Notes: generated by a model not told the origin, from the sequence alone. A stretch of 64,000 nucleotides of DNA from Allorhodopirellula heiligendammensis (GCF_007860105.1 NZ_SJPU01000001.1:1066090-1130089), one strand, 5' to 3'; counted from the first letter of the stretch, positions 20,202-31,309 are shown. Numbers and translations are program-made.

Positions 20202-21233
20202 ATGATTCTCGCGCCAGAACCGCTTTTATTCGTTTACTGCGTGTTCATCGTCATGGCTTCGATGATGGGCGGCCGGCTCTCGAAACTGTTTCATATGACC
20301 CACCTACGCACCCAGGTCCTGATGAGCGGAGTCGGGGGTCTGATGCTGGGAATCGCACTTTTACACCTGCTCCCCGACGCGACCGAAGTGCTCGGTTCGT
20401 CGTCCAAGGCGGGCGCAGCCGCGCTGGCAGGTTTGATCGCAATGTTTCTCTTGATCCGGTTATTCCACACGCATGACCACGGCGCCAAAGAGCATACCGA
20501 CGAGGTGAGTCATCCGGGTGTATCTGATCATGATCATTCGCACGATCATGAACACTCCCATGAACACTCCCATGAACACTCCCATGAACACTCCCATGAA
20601 CACTCCCATGGGCACGACCATGGGCATTCGCACGGTCACGGACACGCCCACGGACATCCGCACGCGCACAAGGGCCTGAGTTGGGCGGGAATGTTTTTTG
20701 GTCTGGCGCTTCACACGGTAATTGATGGAGTGGCATTGGCGAGCAGCGTGATCGCCGATGCGCACCACGGCGCTTGGTTGGGGTTGGCCGGATTGGGGAC
20801 ATTCCTCGCGGTGGCATTGCATAAACCGCTCGATGCGTTTGCAATTACCTCGGTGATGGCCAAACAGGGCTGGTCGTCGCGTGCTCAGACCATTGCTAAC
20901 GCATGTTTTTCTCTGTCCTGCCCGACTGGGGCGTTCCTGATGTACGTCGGTGCTACCCACTGGACTGACAGCACGGCAATTCTCGGTTGGGGGTTAGCGG
21001 TGTCAGCGGGCTTCTTCATCTGCATTGCGCTCGCGGATCTATTGCCGGAGGTGGCCTTTCACGACCATGACCGCGGTAAGCTGACGGCTGCTTTGTTGCT
21101 TGGAATTGGAATCGCCGTAGCCCTTGAGAATCTTCCCGGCCACCAGCACAGCGCCGACGATGGCCATGATCACGCCTTTCCAGGCCTGCTCGATGAGGCA
21201 CCCCCGGTAGACGAATCGACTGAGCAATCCTGA
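20202..21233 (+). CDS. ZIP-family metal transporter with histidine-rich loop
   Basis: 343 aa from the ATG at 20202; a TTG directly before it also opens the frame. Eight hydrophobic segments are interrupted after the third (about residue 88) by a loop of some 65 residues made almost only of His, Asp, Glu, Ser and Gly. Conserved ZIP metal-path motifs follow: HTVIDGVALASSV and HKPLDAFAIT, as in zinc/iron permeases. The loop likely binds Zn2+ or other divalent cations. The expanded HEHS units in it come from a perfect 12-bp DNA repeat. Single gene, probably with its own promoter and a terminator 5 bp after the stop. Direction and metal specificity cannot be told from sequence. Confidence 0.92.
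   Translation: MILAPEPLLFVYCVFIVMASMMGGRLSKLFHMTHLRTQVLMSGVGGLMLGIALLHLLPDATEVLGSSSKAGAAALAGLIAMFLLIRLFHTHDHGAKEHTDEVSHPGVSDHDHSHDHEHSHEHSHEHSHEHSHEHSHGHDHGHSHGHGHAHGHPHAHKGLSWAGMFFGLALHTVIDGVALASSVIADAHHGAWLGLAGLGTFLAVALHKPLDAFAITSVMAKQGWSSRAQTIANACFSLSCPTGAFLMYVGATHWTDSTAILGWGLAVSAGFFICIALADLLPEVAFHDHDRGKLTAALLLGIGIAVALENLPGHQHSADDGHDHAFPGLLDEAPPVDESTEQS
20547..20606 (+). repeat. Five perfect 12-bp tandem repeats coding HEHS
   Basis: The unit CATGAACACTCC occurs five times without a mismatch, coding for His-Glu-His-Ser in the metal-binding loop. Perfect identity at the DNA level, including silent positions, points to recent slippage expansion; copy number may vary between strains. Confidence 0.95.
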
Positions 21234-21237
21234 ATCC

Positions 21238-21262
21238 GGGTCACGGTAGACTTGACCCTTTT
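21238..21262 (+). terminator. Candidate intrinsic terminator of the ZIP gene
   Basis: Stem GGGTCA/TGACCC with a 9-nt loop followed immediately by TTTT, starting 5 bp after the stop codon. The stem is short, so efficiency may be modest. Confidence 0.5.
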
Positions 21263-21484
21263 ACTCGTTGCGGTTGACTGCTGAGGCTTGAAGCTGTTTT
21301 CCAGCATGTGACAGCGAGGGCGGTTGTACACGGCGCGACTAGCGGGCGCTTTACTACTTTGGGATCAGTATCCGATGCGCCGGTCCACGGCATGTCACGC
21401 GGCTGATACGATCAATCCGTGACTCGCTCAGCGGGTATACTGTGGGCCCGCCTCACCTCCCGCCCTTTCACTACAAGTCTCCGA

Positions 21485-23413
21485 ATGCTTCGCATTTCCT
21501 GTTGGTCGCGTATTTTCATTGCCTCGAGTCTCTGGTTGGCGAGCGGCGTCGCTGCGGTTTCGCGAGTCCACGCTGATCCGCCGAGTGATCGACCAGTCAC
21601 CAACGTGAGCGAGACGGTCCCGGCTGTCCCTGTGGACTCAGACAGGTTTCATTTATTCATTTTGGCGGGCCAGTCCAACATGGCTGGGCGCGGTCAGGTC
21701 ACCGATGCTGATCGGCAACCCCACCCACGCGTGTTATCGTTGGGAAAAGATGGTAATTGGGGGCTGGCGGTTGATCCGTTGCATTTTGATAAGCCCGCTG
21801 TGGTTGGGGTGGGAGTTGGCCGGTCGTTTGCACTTGCCTATGCCGAGCGACACCCTGGCGTCACGGTCGGTCTGATTCCCTGTGCGGTCGGAGGCTCCTC
21901 CATCGATACCTGGCAACCGGGTGGGTATCACGCGCAGACCCAATCGCACCCCTGGGATGACATGCAGTCGCGTGTACAGCATGTCGTCGGGCAGGGCGTG
22001 CTGAAAGGAGTGCTTTGGCACCAAGGTGAATCTGATTCCAACGATTCTGCTGCGGCAGTCTACGAAGCTCGCCTGAAAGAGCTGATTGAACGATTTCGAT
22101 CGACTTTCGAGGAGCCACAGCTGCCTTTCCTGATCGGCCAGCTCGGCCAGTTTGCCGAACGTCCGTGGAACGATGCCAGGCGGGCGGTCGATGCAGCACA
22201 GCAGCGGACGGCTCAGCATGTTGCCAGGACAGCATTCGTCTCATCGGACGGTTTGACTGACAAAGGAGATTTAACCCATTTCGATGCCTCCTCACTGCGG
22301 ACATTCGGTGTCCGGTATGCTGCCGCAATGCAGTGGATCGAGTCACGTGTGCCCGTGAAGAGTTTTCCCCCGGGCGACGGCAACCCACGCAACAGTGAGG
22401 GCGACTTTGTTCGCCTCGCCAGTGGCCGCATGCTTTACGTTTATACGAGATTCGAATCCGGTACGAGTGATCATGCATCGGCGACTCTGGTGAGTCGATG
22501 CAGCGACGATATGGCTGCGACCTGGAGTGACGACGACGTAACCGTGATTGAAAATGAGGGTGACATGAATGTCATGTCCGTGTCCCTGTTACGAATGGCG
22601 GACGGTCGTATCGCTCTGTTTTACTTGCAAAAAAACTCACTGACGGATTGCCGGCCGGTGGTTCGATTCTCAACGGACGAAGCCAAAACCTGGAGTGAAC
22701 CTACCAAGATCATTCCGGACGCACAGCAGGGGTACTATGTCCTCAATAACGACCGCGTCATCCAGATGAGCAGCGGCCGATTGATCGTGCCGGTGGCATT
22801 GCACCGCTCGCCTGATCAAGCGGATCCAGATTGGCACGGGAAGGTAGGATGCTACTATTCGGATGATGACGGTATCGGTTGGAAACGCTCAGAATCACTG
22901 TTGATCGGGCGCTCTTCCGACGGGGTGCGGGTGAAGGCCCAAGAGCCGGGAGTCGTGGAACGACAGGATGGAAGTCTGCTGATGTGGGTGCGATCCGATC
23001 AAGGGACGCAGTACCAAAGCTCCTCATCAGATGGCGGGTGTACTTGGTCGTCTTTGCAGCCCCTGGCACTTTCATCGCCACTCTCTCCGGCCTCGATCGA
23101 ACGGATTCCCGCTACGGGCGATCTCGTCGCGGTCTGGAATGATCACTCGCATCGGGACGTTCCTTCATCCGTGCGGACGCCCCTGTCGCTGGCGATCTCG
23201 AAAGATGATGGTGAGACGTGGTCACGCTCTATCCCAATCGCTGCCGATCCTACCGGCTGGTACTGCTACACGGCGATCGACTGGGCGGACGATTCATTGC
23301 TACTGGCGTATGTTGCCGGTCGTCAGGGACAGGGGCGCGAGCTGACCGCTTCGGTGATCACCCAACTGCCGCTGGCGGAAATTTATTCGCGACTATCGAT
23401 CGCCGGCAACTGA
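21485..23413 (+). CDS. SGNH acetylesterase - BNR sialidase-like fusion
   Basis: 642 aa from the ATG at 21485, which begins a good signal peptide (to about residue 30); a GTG at 21419 opens the frame earlier. Residues 55-310 are a sialate-O-acetylesterase-type SGNH domain: nucleophile serine in ILAGQSNMAG (Ser64) and the second block WHQGESDS. Residues 325-640 are a six-bladed sialidase/BNR propeller with Asp-box-like turns (STDEAKTWSE, SKDDGETWSR). The FRIP arginine motif of classical sialidases is not seen, so the propeller may act on another glycan. The domain order is opposite to the sialidase-esterase fusion at 57646-61224. It stands alone, about 26 kb from the sialic-acid locus. Confidence 0.85.
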   Translation: MLRISCWSRIFIASSLWLASGVAAVSRVHADPPSDRPVTNVSETVPAVPVDSDRFHLFILAGQSNMAGRGQVTDADRQPHPRVLSLGKDGNWGLAVDPLHFDKPAVVGVGVGRSFALAYAERHPGVTVGLIPCAVGGSSIDTWQPGGYHAQTQSHPWDDMQSRVQHVVGQGVLKGVLWHQGESDSNDSAAAVYEARLKELIERFRSTFEEPQLPFLIGQLGQFAERPWNDARRAVDAAQQRTAQHVARTAFVSSDGLTDKGDLTHFDASSLRTFGVRYAAAMQWIESRVPVKSFPPGDGNPRNSEGDFVRLASGRMLYVYTRFESGTSDHASATLVSRCSDDMAATWSDDDVTVIENEGDMNVMSVSLLRMADGRIALFYLQKNSLTDCRPVVRFSTDEAKTWSEPTKIIPDAQQGYYVLNNDRVIQMSSGRLIVPVALHRSPDQADPDWHGKVGCYYSDDDGIGWKRSESLLIGRSSDGVRVKAQEPGVVERQDGSLLMWVRSDQGTQYQSSSSDGGCTWSSLQPLALSSPLSPASIERIPATGDLVAVWNDHSHRDVPSSVRTPLSLAISKDDGETWSRSIPIAADPTGWYCYTAIDWADDSLLLAYVAGRQGQGRELTASVITQLPLAEIYSRLSIAGN

Positions 23414-23555
23414 GGGGTTCAGTGATTGGCAGGTGGGATTCGCAGATCACAGTTCGCTGGGCACGGGTCCTTGCACGCTCCTGCGACAACCGAGCCATCG
23501 CGTCAGAGCGTGCAGATCTGCACAGTGCCCTATTTCGGCGAGGTACGCCGCCATT

Positions 23556-24524
23556 CTACCGGCCGCGGGGGATATCGTTCGTAGCGGTGCTCACTCGTGG
23601 TGACTCGATCAAGCTCGGGCGTTGCACGATGGGCGTAGGCACATATTGGACTTGGCGCAGATCGCTACCCGGCGGGGCCCCATCGAGTAAGCTCTGCAGT
23701 TTCATCGGTGCAGTGGGTTCGCCTTGGGCCTCCGATCCTGGCGGACTGCCCCAAAACCAGCGCCGATTTTCCACACCAGCGATCTCCAGCTGCACGACGG
23801 GGTTTTGCCGGAGGTCACCATGGACGCCAATGCTGGTGATTTCCAGCTTTTCGCGAAGCGGGTTCAGCAAGTAAGCGAGCATCGCGGCAGCTTGGACGCG
23901 CGAATCTCCAAACTCCGCTCCCACGCCTCCGGTGGGGTAGGCACCGGGCACAATAATATGTAGGTAGTTGACCGTTTCCGATCTCGAAAAATCGCTTGGG
24001 GGCAGCAATACTCCTTCACCATCGATCGCAAAGAAGCCCGCACCGTCGTGCTCGGGGTGGCGACTGATAACATGCACCATGGCCACAGGCTGACGATACT
24101 CTAATCGGACGTTGAGGCGTCCGCCAGCCATCTTGCGCACGCCGACAACACGGCGAACCCAGGCATTGGATGCGAAAGCCGAAGCGACTTTTGCGCACGC
24201 TTGCTCGTCGAGCAGCGAGAGTTGATCCATGGCTGCATCACGGTAGACGGTCTTGATGATGTCGGACCGAACATAATTCGGCGGCGTCGTGACCTGGATC
24301 GCACTGGCCTGGACGCCGTAGTACTTGTGCGCAACATATTCGCTGCCCCAGTGCTGCCAAGCAGCATATCCCGAGATCAGTAAAATGGCCGGCCACAGGA
24401 TCGAGAGCACGGCAGGCGCAGCAACCAGCGTCGCGATCCAGCGGATCTTCGACGGTGTGGCTTCCGTCTCGGTACCCCGGCGTGGTTTTGACGAGGCGCG
24501 TTTGGATGGTGTCGATTCGCTCAC
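23556..24524 (-). CDS. ftsQ: FtsQ-type cell division protein
   Basis: 322 aa. A basic cytoplasmic N-terminus (30 residues) is followed by one membrane helix (about 30-55) and then a POTRA/FtsQ-like periplasmic region with the pattern NAWVRRVVGVRKMAGGRLNVRLEYRQPVAMV and a final IDGEGVLLP segment. FtsQ bridges cytoplasmic and periplasmic divisome parts in other bacteria. It lies 58 bp after murB in the usual dcw order, but no ftsA, ftsZ or murC is adjacent. Planctomycetes are known to lack FtsZ, so the role of this protein must differ from the textbook one. Identification rests on topology and the POTRA-like pattern. Confidence 0.75.
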   Translation of the reverse strand: MSESTPSKRASSKPRRGTETEATPSKIRWIATLVAAPAVLSILWPAILLISGYAAWQHWGSEYVAHKYYGVQASAIQVTTPPNYVRSDIIKTVYRDAAMDQLSLLDEQACAKVASAFASNAWVRRVVGVRKMAGGRLNVRLEYRQPVAMVHVISRHPEHDGAGFFAIDGEGVLLPPSDFSRSETVNYLHIIVPGAYPTGGVGAEFGDSRVQAAAMLAYLLNPLREKLEITSIGVHGDLRQNPVVQLEIAGVENRRWFWGSPPGSEAQGEPTAPMKLQSLLDGAPPGSDLRQVQYVPTPIVQRPSLIESPRVSTATNDIPRGR

Positions 24525-24582
24525 GTCGCGGCTCTACATCCTTGCAGGAAAAGCGACTCAGGTTGGACTTCAGAGTCTCTGA

Positions 24583-25491
24583 CTACCAAATTTGCAAGTT
24601 CAACCGCAAGTCGATCCCGGTCTGCAAGAGCACCTGCTCGCGCACGCGGTCGATCAAGCGTAAACACTGGTCGCTGGTGGCATTTTCATGAGCGACGAGG
24701 TACTGCGGAGCTGATAGATCGAGCGAAACATCCCCCTCGCGCAAGCCTGACAGGCCCGTGCTGACGATCAGATCACGAGTCGACATGGAGTCTGGGTCAA
24801 TGAAGGGCATCACAATTCGCGCGGTGTCGGACGGGCGACGCTGTCCCCGATGGATCCAAAGTTTCTGCATCCGCTTGGTCAGCGCTGCCACCTCCTTGCG
24901 TTCCAGTTCGAATTCCAAACTGAGGACGACGAGCCCATCGAGCGTTGACTTGCGATGTGAGAAACCGGCTTCCTCGGCGGACAGGGTTTTCGCGACGCCA
25001 TTTTCATCGAGCACGTCAATCGAACGTACGACCGAGCCGATGTCGCGGCCCTCGGCAGAGGCGTTCCCCACCACGGCGCCGCCCACGCTGCCGGGAATAC
25101 CGACCAGGTGTTCGAGACCTCCCAGCCCCTCACCTACTGTTTTAATTGCCGCGTGGGTCAGTTTGGCTCCCGCTCCCGCGCGGAGACAATTGCCGTTTAT
25201 TTCTAAGCCGCTCGTCGCTGGACCGCTGAGGGAGATTACCAGGCCATCGAAGCCTGCTTCGCGGATGAGGACATTGCTGCCGTGGCCGAGAATACGGATC
25301 GCTAGGTCGTGTTGACGGGCGGCTTGGATCAGTTGCGAGATTTGACCGACCTCGACAGGTTCAGCCAAGAAACGAGCAGGGCCGCCAATCCCTAGCCAGA
25401 GGTGTTCGTTGAGCGGTTGGTTTTCGCCGACGAGATGCTGTAGTTCCGAGGGAAAGACGTCGGCGAGCGTGAGAGTGGATGAGGCAGACAC
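24583..25491 (-). CDS. murB: UDP-N-acetylmuramate dehydrogenase
   Basis: 302 aa from a GTG at 25491. The longer open frame to 25599 would add 36 residues without family likeness. FAD-dependent reduction of UDP-GlcNAc-enolpyruvate to UDP-MurNAc in peptidoglycan synthesis, cytoplasmic. Diagnostic stretches: WLGIGGPARFLAEP, RILGHGSNVLIREAGFDGLVI, LEHLVGIPGSVGGAVVGNA, SHRKSTLDGLVVLS. Presence of murB agrees with planctomycetes having peptidoglycan. It is probably cotranscribed with ftsQ. Confidence 0.95.
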   Translation of the reverse strand: MSASSTLTLADVFPSELQHLVGENQPLNEHLWLGIGGPARFLAEPVEVGQISQLIQAARQHDLAIRILGHGSNVLIREAGFDGLVISLSGPATSGLEINGNCLRAGAGAKLTHAAIKTVGEGLGGLEHLVGIPGSVGGAVVGNASAEGRDIGSVVRSIDVLDENGVAKTLSAEEAGFSHRKSTLDGLVVLSLEFELERKEVAALTKRMQKLWIHRGQRRPSDTARIVMPFIDPDSMSTRDLIVSTGLSGLREGDVSLDLSAPQYLVAHENATSDQCLRLIDRVREQVLLQTGIDLRLNLQIW

Positions 25492-25620
25492 GTGGCAGCA
25501 AACTCTTAGGGGAAAGGGGACAGACGGGCAGCCAGCGGCTCCGGTCGCGAAACATGCTCTCTGCTCACCTAGTTTGGCAGGCAGTGGCAAAATCCGCAAT
25601 CGAGCCTAGAAATTCGCCAT

Positions 25621-27246
25621 TCATTTGTCTTTGTGTTTTAAAAACTCGTACATATTAAAACGCTCGGGGAACGCGACCCCTGTCTCAGTTGCCCAGGCCT
25701 CCCATTTTGCAATCAATTCCTGTCGCAGTTGGGGTTCCTCACCAGATAAATCGTGCAGCTCGGTGCGGTCGTGGGCCAGGTCGTAGAGTTCCCATGGCTG
25801 CTCATATTCACGCACCAATTTCCAATCATTCCATCGCACGGCAGCATTCCCTTCATGCTCCCAGAAGAGCGGTTCGGTATGGATTGGGGAGTCTTCGCCG
25901 GCTATCAACGGCAGCATCGATTTCCCCTGGCACGCGGGGATTCCGGTGGGGTAGGTCGCACCTGCGACATCGATCACCGTCGCCATGATATCTTGGAGGT
26001 AAGCGGTCTGGCGAACCATCGTGCCTCGACTGGACGCCGGAATTCCGGCGGGCCATTGGACGAGCATGGGGGTGCAAGCTCCTCCCTCATGTACGAAGTG
26101 CTTGTACTTGCGGAACGGCGTGTTGCATGCCTCAGCCCATTGCAAGCCGAGCCGTACACCATCGGTCGTGGCCAGTGGTGGATTGCGAACCATCGCCTCG
26201 CCTCCGGAACCGAATTTCCCGCCTTCCTGGCAGGCGCCGTTGTCAGACATGAACATGATCACCGTGTTCTCATCCTGGCCGGTCGACTCCAAGAACTCGA
26301 CGAGTTTCCCAATGTTCTGATCAATGGAGTCGATGCAGCCAGCATATGCCGCCATTGTGGCGTCGAGTCGATCGCGCTGTTTGTCGTTCAGTGATTCCCA
26401 TTTCGGACCGTGGTGTGGGGCTGGCTCAGTGGCATCGGCAAGTAACCCGGATGCCCGTTGGCGTTCCTGACGCGCTTTCATCAAGGCCCGCCAACCAGCG
26501 GAGTATTTGCCCCGGTACTTCTCGAAATCTTTTACTTTGGCATTCAGGGGCCAGTGCGGCGCATTGTACGCCAAATAAAGAAAGAAGGGACTGTCACCAG
26601 CTTCGTTGGATTGCGAGATGTATTCAATCGCCTTATCGGTGAAGGCGTCGGTGGCGTACCAGCCCGCGGGCGTATCGACTGGCTCGTTGCCTTCGACGAT
26701 GCCGCGGTTGCCACCCGGTTTGAAATAGTTGATCGCGCCGCTGATGCATCCATAGTATTGCTCAAAACCACGCTGCAAGGGCCAGCACTCCTGCCGGTCA
26801 GCGCCGAGATGCCATTTGCCAGTCATGAGCGTGCGGTACCCTGCGGACTTCAGCACCGCTGCCAGAGTCGTGCAGTTATCGTTTAAGTAGCCTTGGTATG
26901 GGCCGTCGATGCCGAGCGGCTGTCCGGGCGGCGCCGTCATGTGCCCGATGCCCACTTGGTGGGGTTGCAGTCCTGTCATCAATGCGGCGCGAGTGGGGCA
27001 ACAACGCCCCTGATTGTAGAACTGAGTGAACTGCAGTCCCTGGCGTGCCAGTTTGTCAATGTGAGGCGTTTCGATTTCACTTCCGTAGCAGCCGAGGTCG
27101 GAGTATCCCATGTCATCGACCAGCACAACAATGATATTGGGACGGCTATCGGACAACTTGCTATCAGCCGCGGAAACGTGACGCGGTAGTGACGCCAGAC
27201 CCTGGAAACAAGCTAGCAAGATAGAAAGCAAAAAATTCAGTCGCAT
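25621..27246 (-). CDS. Arylsulfatase
   Basis: 541 aa with a signal peptide (1-26). Sulfatase core: VLVDDMGYSDLGCYG (metal ligands Asp44-45), formylglycine motif Cys82[10 protein letters not shown], MTGKWHLG, and MSDNGACQEGG with the canonical Asp-Asn pair. Length and the KHFVHEGG segment are typical of the large arylsulfatase group of planctomycetes that act on sulfated algal polysaccharides. It is a single gene between murB and a small membrane protein, not in a sulfatase run. Cys-type, so it needs a formylglycine-generating enzyme encoded elsewhere. Substrate unknown. Confidence 0.95.
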   Translation of the reverse strand: MRLNFLLSILLACFQGLASLPRHVSAADSKLSDSRPNIIVVLVDDMGYSDLGCYGSEIETPHIDKLARQGLQFTQFYNQGRCCPTRAALMTGLQPHQVGIGHMTAPPGQPLGIDGPYQGYLNDNCTTLAAVLKSAGYRTLMTGKWHLGADRQECWPLQRGFEQYYGCISGAINYFKPGGNRGIVEGNEPVDTPAGWYATDAFTDKAIEYISQSNEAGDSPFFLYLAYNAPHWPLNAKVKDFEKYRGKYSAGWRALMKARQERQRASGLLADATEPAPHHGPKWESLNDKQRDRLDATMAAYAGCIDSIDQNIGKLVEFLESTGQDENTVIMFMSDNGACQEGGKFGSGGEAMVRNPPLATTDGVRLGLQWAEACNTPFRKYKHFVHEGGACTPMLVQWPAGIPASSRGTMVRQTAYLQDIMATVIDVAGATYPTGIPACQGKSMLPLIAGEDSPIHTEPLFWEHEGNAAVRWNDWKLVREYEQPWELYDLAHDRTELHDLSGEEPQLRQELIAKWEAWATETGVAFPERFNMYEFLKHKDK

Positions 27247-27340
27247 GAAAAAACCAATATCAAGGGAAGTAAAGTTCGACGCGTCGAGCTGCCCGCAATT
27301 ATAGGCAGAAATCCGATCACGAGGTTGAGTGGACCAGCCT

Positions 27341-27712
27341 CTATTTCACCGACGGTTTGAAGCTGAAGCTGCGTAGGCGGTCGATGGCCAGTAGCCGAGT
27401 CATGTCGTTGTTATCTGTCATCATTAAATAGCCAGCGTAAAATTCGATCGATTTGATTTCAAGTGAGTTGTTGCCCGACGCCGAACCGGGTGAGGTTTCG
27501 TACATATAGCTAACGGTAACATTGCGAAGGACCTTGGGGTCTCGCACGCGTACGACCGTCCAGGCCGCTCCGATAACGATAGCGCCCAATAGAAATCCGA
27601 TGCAAAATGGTCTCGCCGCCGAGGAACGCGGAGGCCGTTGAGATGCAGTGTCCAATTGAGCGAACTCTTGAAAGGGGGCTGTTGGTTGGCAACGTTTTGC
27701 CACAGCGGACAT
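27341..27712 (-). CDS. Small single-pass membrane protein, unknown function
   Basis: 123 aa from the ATG at 27712; the frame is open to 27856 but the extra residues have no pattern. About 35 polar residues, one membrane helix (FCIGFLLGAIVIGAAW), then about 70 residues on the far side containing SLEIKSIEFYAGYLMMT and LLAIDRLRSFSFKP. I recognise no family. It lies downstream of no clear partner and 94 bp before the sulfatase start on the same strand, so it could be cotranscribed with the sulfatase. Confidence 0.55.
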   Translation of the reverse strand: MSAVAKRCQPTAPFQEFAQLDTASQRPPRSSAARPFCIGFLLGAIVIGAAWTVVRVRDPKVLRNVTVSYMYETSPGSASGNNSLEIKSIEFYAGYLMMTDNNDMTRLLAIDRLRSFSFKPSVK

Positions 27713-28185
27713 GACCCTGCGAGTGGATTTCGATTCAGCAGCGACTGGGATTTGCAGGGAAATGACGCTACCGCGTCGCAGTGGTGACACACGTTGACAT
27801 GCGTGGCGAGTTTGCCATGCCAGCATACCGAGTATACAAGATGGTTGCGTTTGCAACGCCCTGCAATCATTCTTAGGTGAGCGGCAGATCGCGTCGCTGC
27901 CTGTTGATTTACAAATCCGACTCGCCAGCGAGGTAGTCCAACTCCTCCATTGCTTTCGTCTTGTCTCGTCTCGGGCTTGCGCTTCGGTGTTGTATTTGTG
28001 CTTTTAGACAGCTGAAAGCAACTGACTCAGCAGGCTGGCAGGTGACTCGCACCGATGAGAACTTCGGCGCCGATGGGGGACACGCCACGAGAATCTGGGA
28101 GAACCCCTGCCGCTCTGACACGGTATATTGCTATTTGATGTTCGTTAAACACCCTTCATTTCCTCTAAAAGCCTGGATCCCCACC
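27713..28185. other. Divergent intergenic region
   Basis: Separates the small membrane protein (minus) from the Tat-exported oxidoreductase (plus). Frames extending either gene into it show no protein-family likeness. Presumed promoters for both; no distinct operator or hairpin seen. Confidence 0.45.
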
Positions 28186-29556
<1,371 letters not shown>

Positions 29557-29579
29557 AGCGGCGCTAATCTCGCGCGAGG

Positions 29580-29617
29580 CAGCCCGATTAGGGAACAAGC
29601 GTTCCGTTGTTGGGCTG
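29580..29617 (+). terminator. Two-step hairpin after the oxidoreductase gene
   Basis: Outer stem CAGCCC/GGGCTG and inner stem GGAAC-AAGC-GTTCC, separated by a 6-nt symmetric internal loop. It lies 24 bp after the stop codon. No T-run follows, so it may be a Rho-dependent end or mRNA stabiliser. Confidence 0.4.
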
Positions 29618-29818
29618 TCATCGCGAACTGTTTCGACACCGTCGCCAGGCGGTGGAGCGTGGCAATGACGCGAGTTGCTGCGTGCTGAGCGACGCCGCTG
29701 CCAGGGGCTTCGCAGCTACCTGGTACCTATTCGATCAGACCCTCCGCGTCGCAAGTTGCACGCTGCGATGCACGGAATGAATCATACTGATCGCAGTACC
29801 AGATCGCTGGGGTTGACC

Positions 29819-31309
29819 TTATGCCAGTGGCCGCACGACCGAAGTACTGCGGTAATAGTCCATCAGTGTTTCAGGCGAGAGCACTCCGCCGCCCAAGCCG
29901 CTCTTGTTGACGCCACCGTACGGAACACCCTGCGCGAACACGTTGTGTGCATTGATCCAGCTGTTGCCGGCTACCATCGCCTCTGCGACGCGGGCGGCGC
30001 GCTCATCGTCCTTCGTCCAGACGCTGTTGGCGAGACCGTAGTCAGTATCGTTGGCCATCTCGATGGCTTGTTCTTCGCTATCGAATTTCGCCAGATACGC
30101 TACGGGGCCGAAGATCTCTTCCTGAGCGGCAACATTGTCGAGCGATCCCGCCAAGAGCGATGGCTTGATGTAGTTTCCCGTGTAGCCTTCGACCTTCGCC
30201 TCACTGCCTCCACAGAGGCACTCGGCGCCACCGGCCTGCCCCTTATCGAGATATCCCAACACGCGGCTGCATTGCTTTGAATTAACAACCGGACCCATGT
30301 CGCTCGTCGGATCGAGTGGATGGCCGACCCGGATCTTGCTCATTCGATTGGTGCACTCAGTGACGAACTCGTCGTAGATGTTGCTATGCACGAACCAACG
30401 TGTGGCGTCACAGCAGACTTGACCGGAGTGAAATGTGATTGCGCCGACTAGTTTTTCAGCGGTCTCGGCAACGTCGACATCATCAAACACGACCGCTGCC
30501 CCCTTGCCGCCGAGTTCAAGTTTAACAGGCACCAGGTTACGTCCGCACGCCTCACCTACCATCCGTCCTACTTCCGGGGAGCCGGTGAACGACATGCGTT
30601 TGATCTGCGAGTTGTTCGACAGCGCCGCCCCGGCCCCGGCACCACTGCCGGTGACCACATTGATCACCCCATCGGGCACGCCTACCTCCTTGGCGAGTCT
30701 GGCCAGATAAATTGCAGACAATGAGGTGTCTTCAGCGGGTTTAATCACCACGGTGTTGCCAGCAGCGAGTGCGGGCGTGATACCCCAACCGATGAGCAGG
30801 AACGGAAAGTTCCATGGGAAAATAAAGGCGCAGGCACCCCAAGGTTGCCGATATTTCCACGCATCGTATCCCGGCGAGTCAATCTTTTCACGCAATTCAA
30901 CCTTGCTCGCCAGGTCGATAAAATATCGCAGGGTGTCGACGAAGTTCTGCACATCTCCGTTCGCCTGGGCCTCAATCTTGCCGGCATCGAGGGCCTCAAT
31001 CTGAGCGATGACCGGTTTATGTTTTTCAACGGCATCGGCTAGTTTTTTGAGAATGTCGCTCCGGTCGACTTGCGACAGGGCTGCCCATGCAGGAAATGCT
31101 GCTTCCGCGACTTCGACAGCCCGGTCGACTTCGACGGCGCTGAGATCGTGAATTTCGGCGATCTTCTCGCCAGAGCCTGGGTCGATCGTCACGATCGTAT
31201 CACCGGACGAGGCGGGGAAATCCCGGCCACCGACGAAACTGGGAAAGGGACTCTGGCTCAGAAACGCTTCGACTTCAGGCAGCAGTTTCGTGCGGGTGGC
31301 GACAGTCAT
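29819..31309 (-). CDS. NAD(P)-dependent aldehyde dehydrogenase
   Basis: 496 aa, normal for the ALDH superfamily. Oxidises an aldehyde to the carboxylic acid. Seen: FIFPWNFPFLL (substrate/coenzyme tunnel), GNTVVIKPAEDTSLSA, FTGSPEVGRMV, general base Glu265 in LELGGKGA, catalytic Cys299 in FHSGQVCC, and EEIFGPVAYL. It most resembles the betaine-aldehyde/retinal-type class 1-2 ALDHs, but substrate cannot be assigned. Cytoplasmic. Single gene with about 380 bp upstream. Confidence 0.95.
   Translation of the reverse strand: MTVATRTKLLPEVEAFLSQSPFPSFVGGRDFPASSGDTIVTIDPGSGEKIAEIHDLSAVEVDRAVEVAEAAFPAWAALSQVDRSDILKKLADAVEKHKPVIAQIEALDAGKIEAQANGDVQNFVDTLRYFIDLASKVELREKIDSPGYDAWKYRQPWGACAFIFPWNFPFLLIGWGITPALAAGNTVVIKPAEDTSLSAIYLARLAKEVGVPDGVINVVTGSGAGAGAALSNNSQIKRMSFTGSPEVGRMVGEACGRNLVPVKLELGGKGAAVVFDDVDVAETAEKLVGAITFHSGQVCCDATRWFVHSNIYDEFVTECTNRMSKIRVGHPLDPTSDMGPVVNSKQCSRVLGYLDKGQAGGAECLCGGSEAKVEGYTGNYIKPSLLAGSLDNVAAQEEIFGPVAYLAKFDSEEQAIEMANDTDYGLANSVWTKDDERAARVAEAMVAGNSWINAHNVFAQGVPYGGVNKSGLGGGVLSPETLMDYYRSTSVVRPLA

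Noticed and set aside
20547-20606. Regular repeats considered as a CRISPR array
   Set aside because: The 12-bp units are directly adjacent without spacers and lie in frame inside the ZIP gene.
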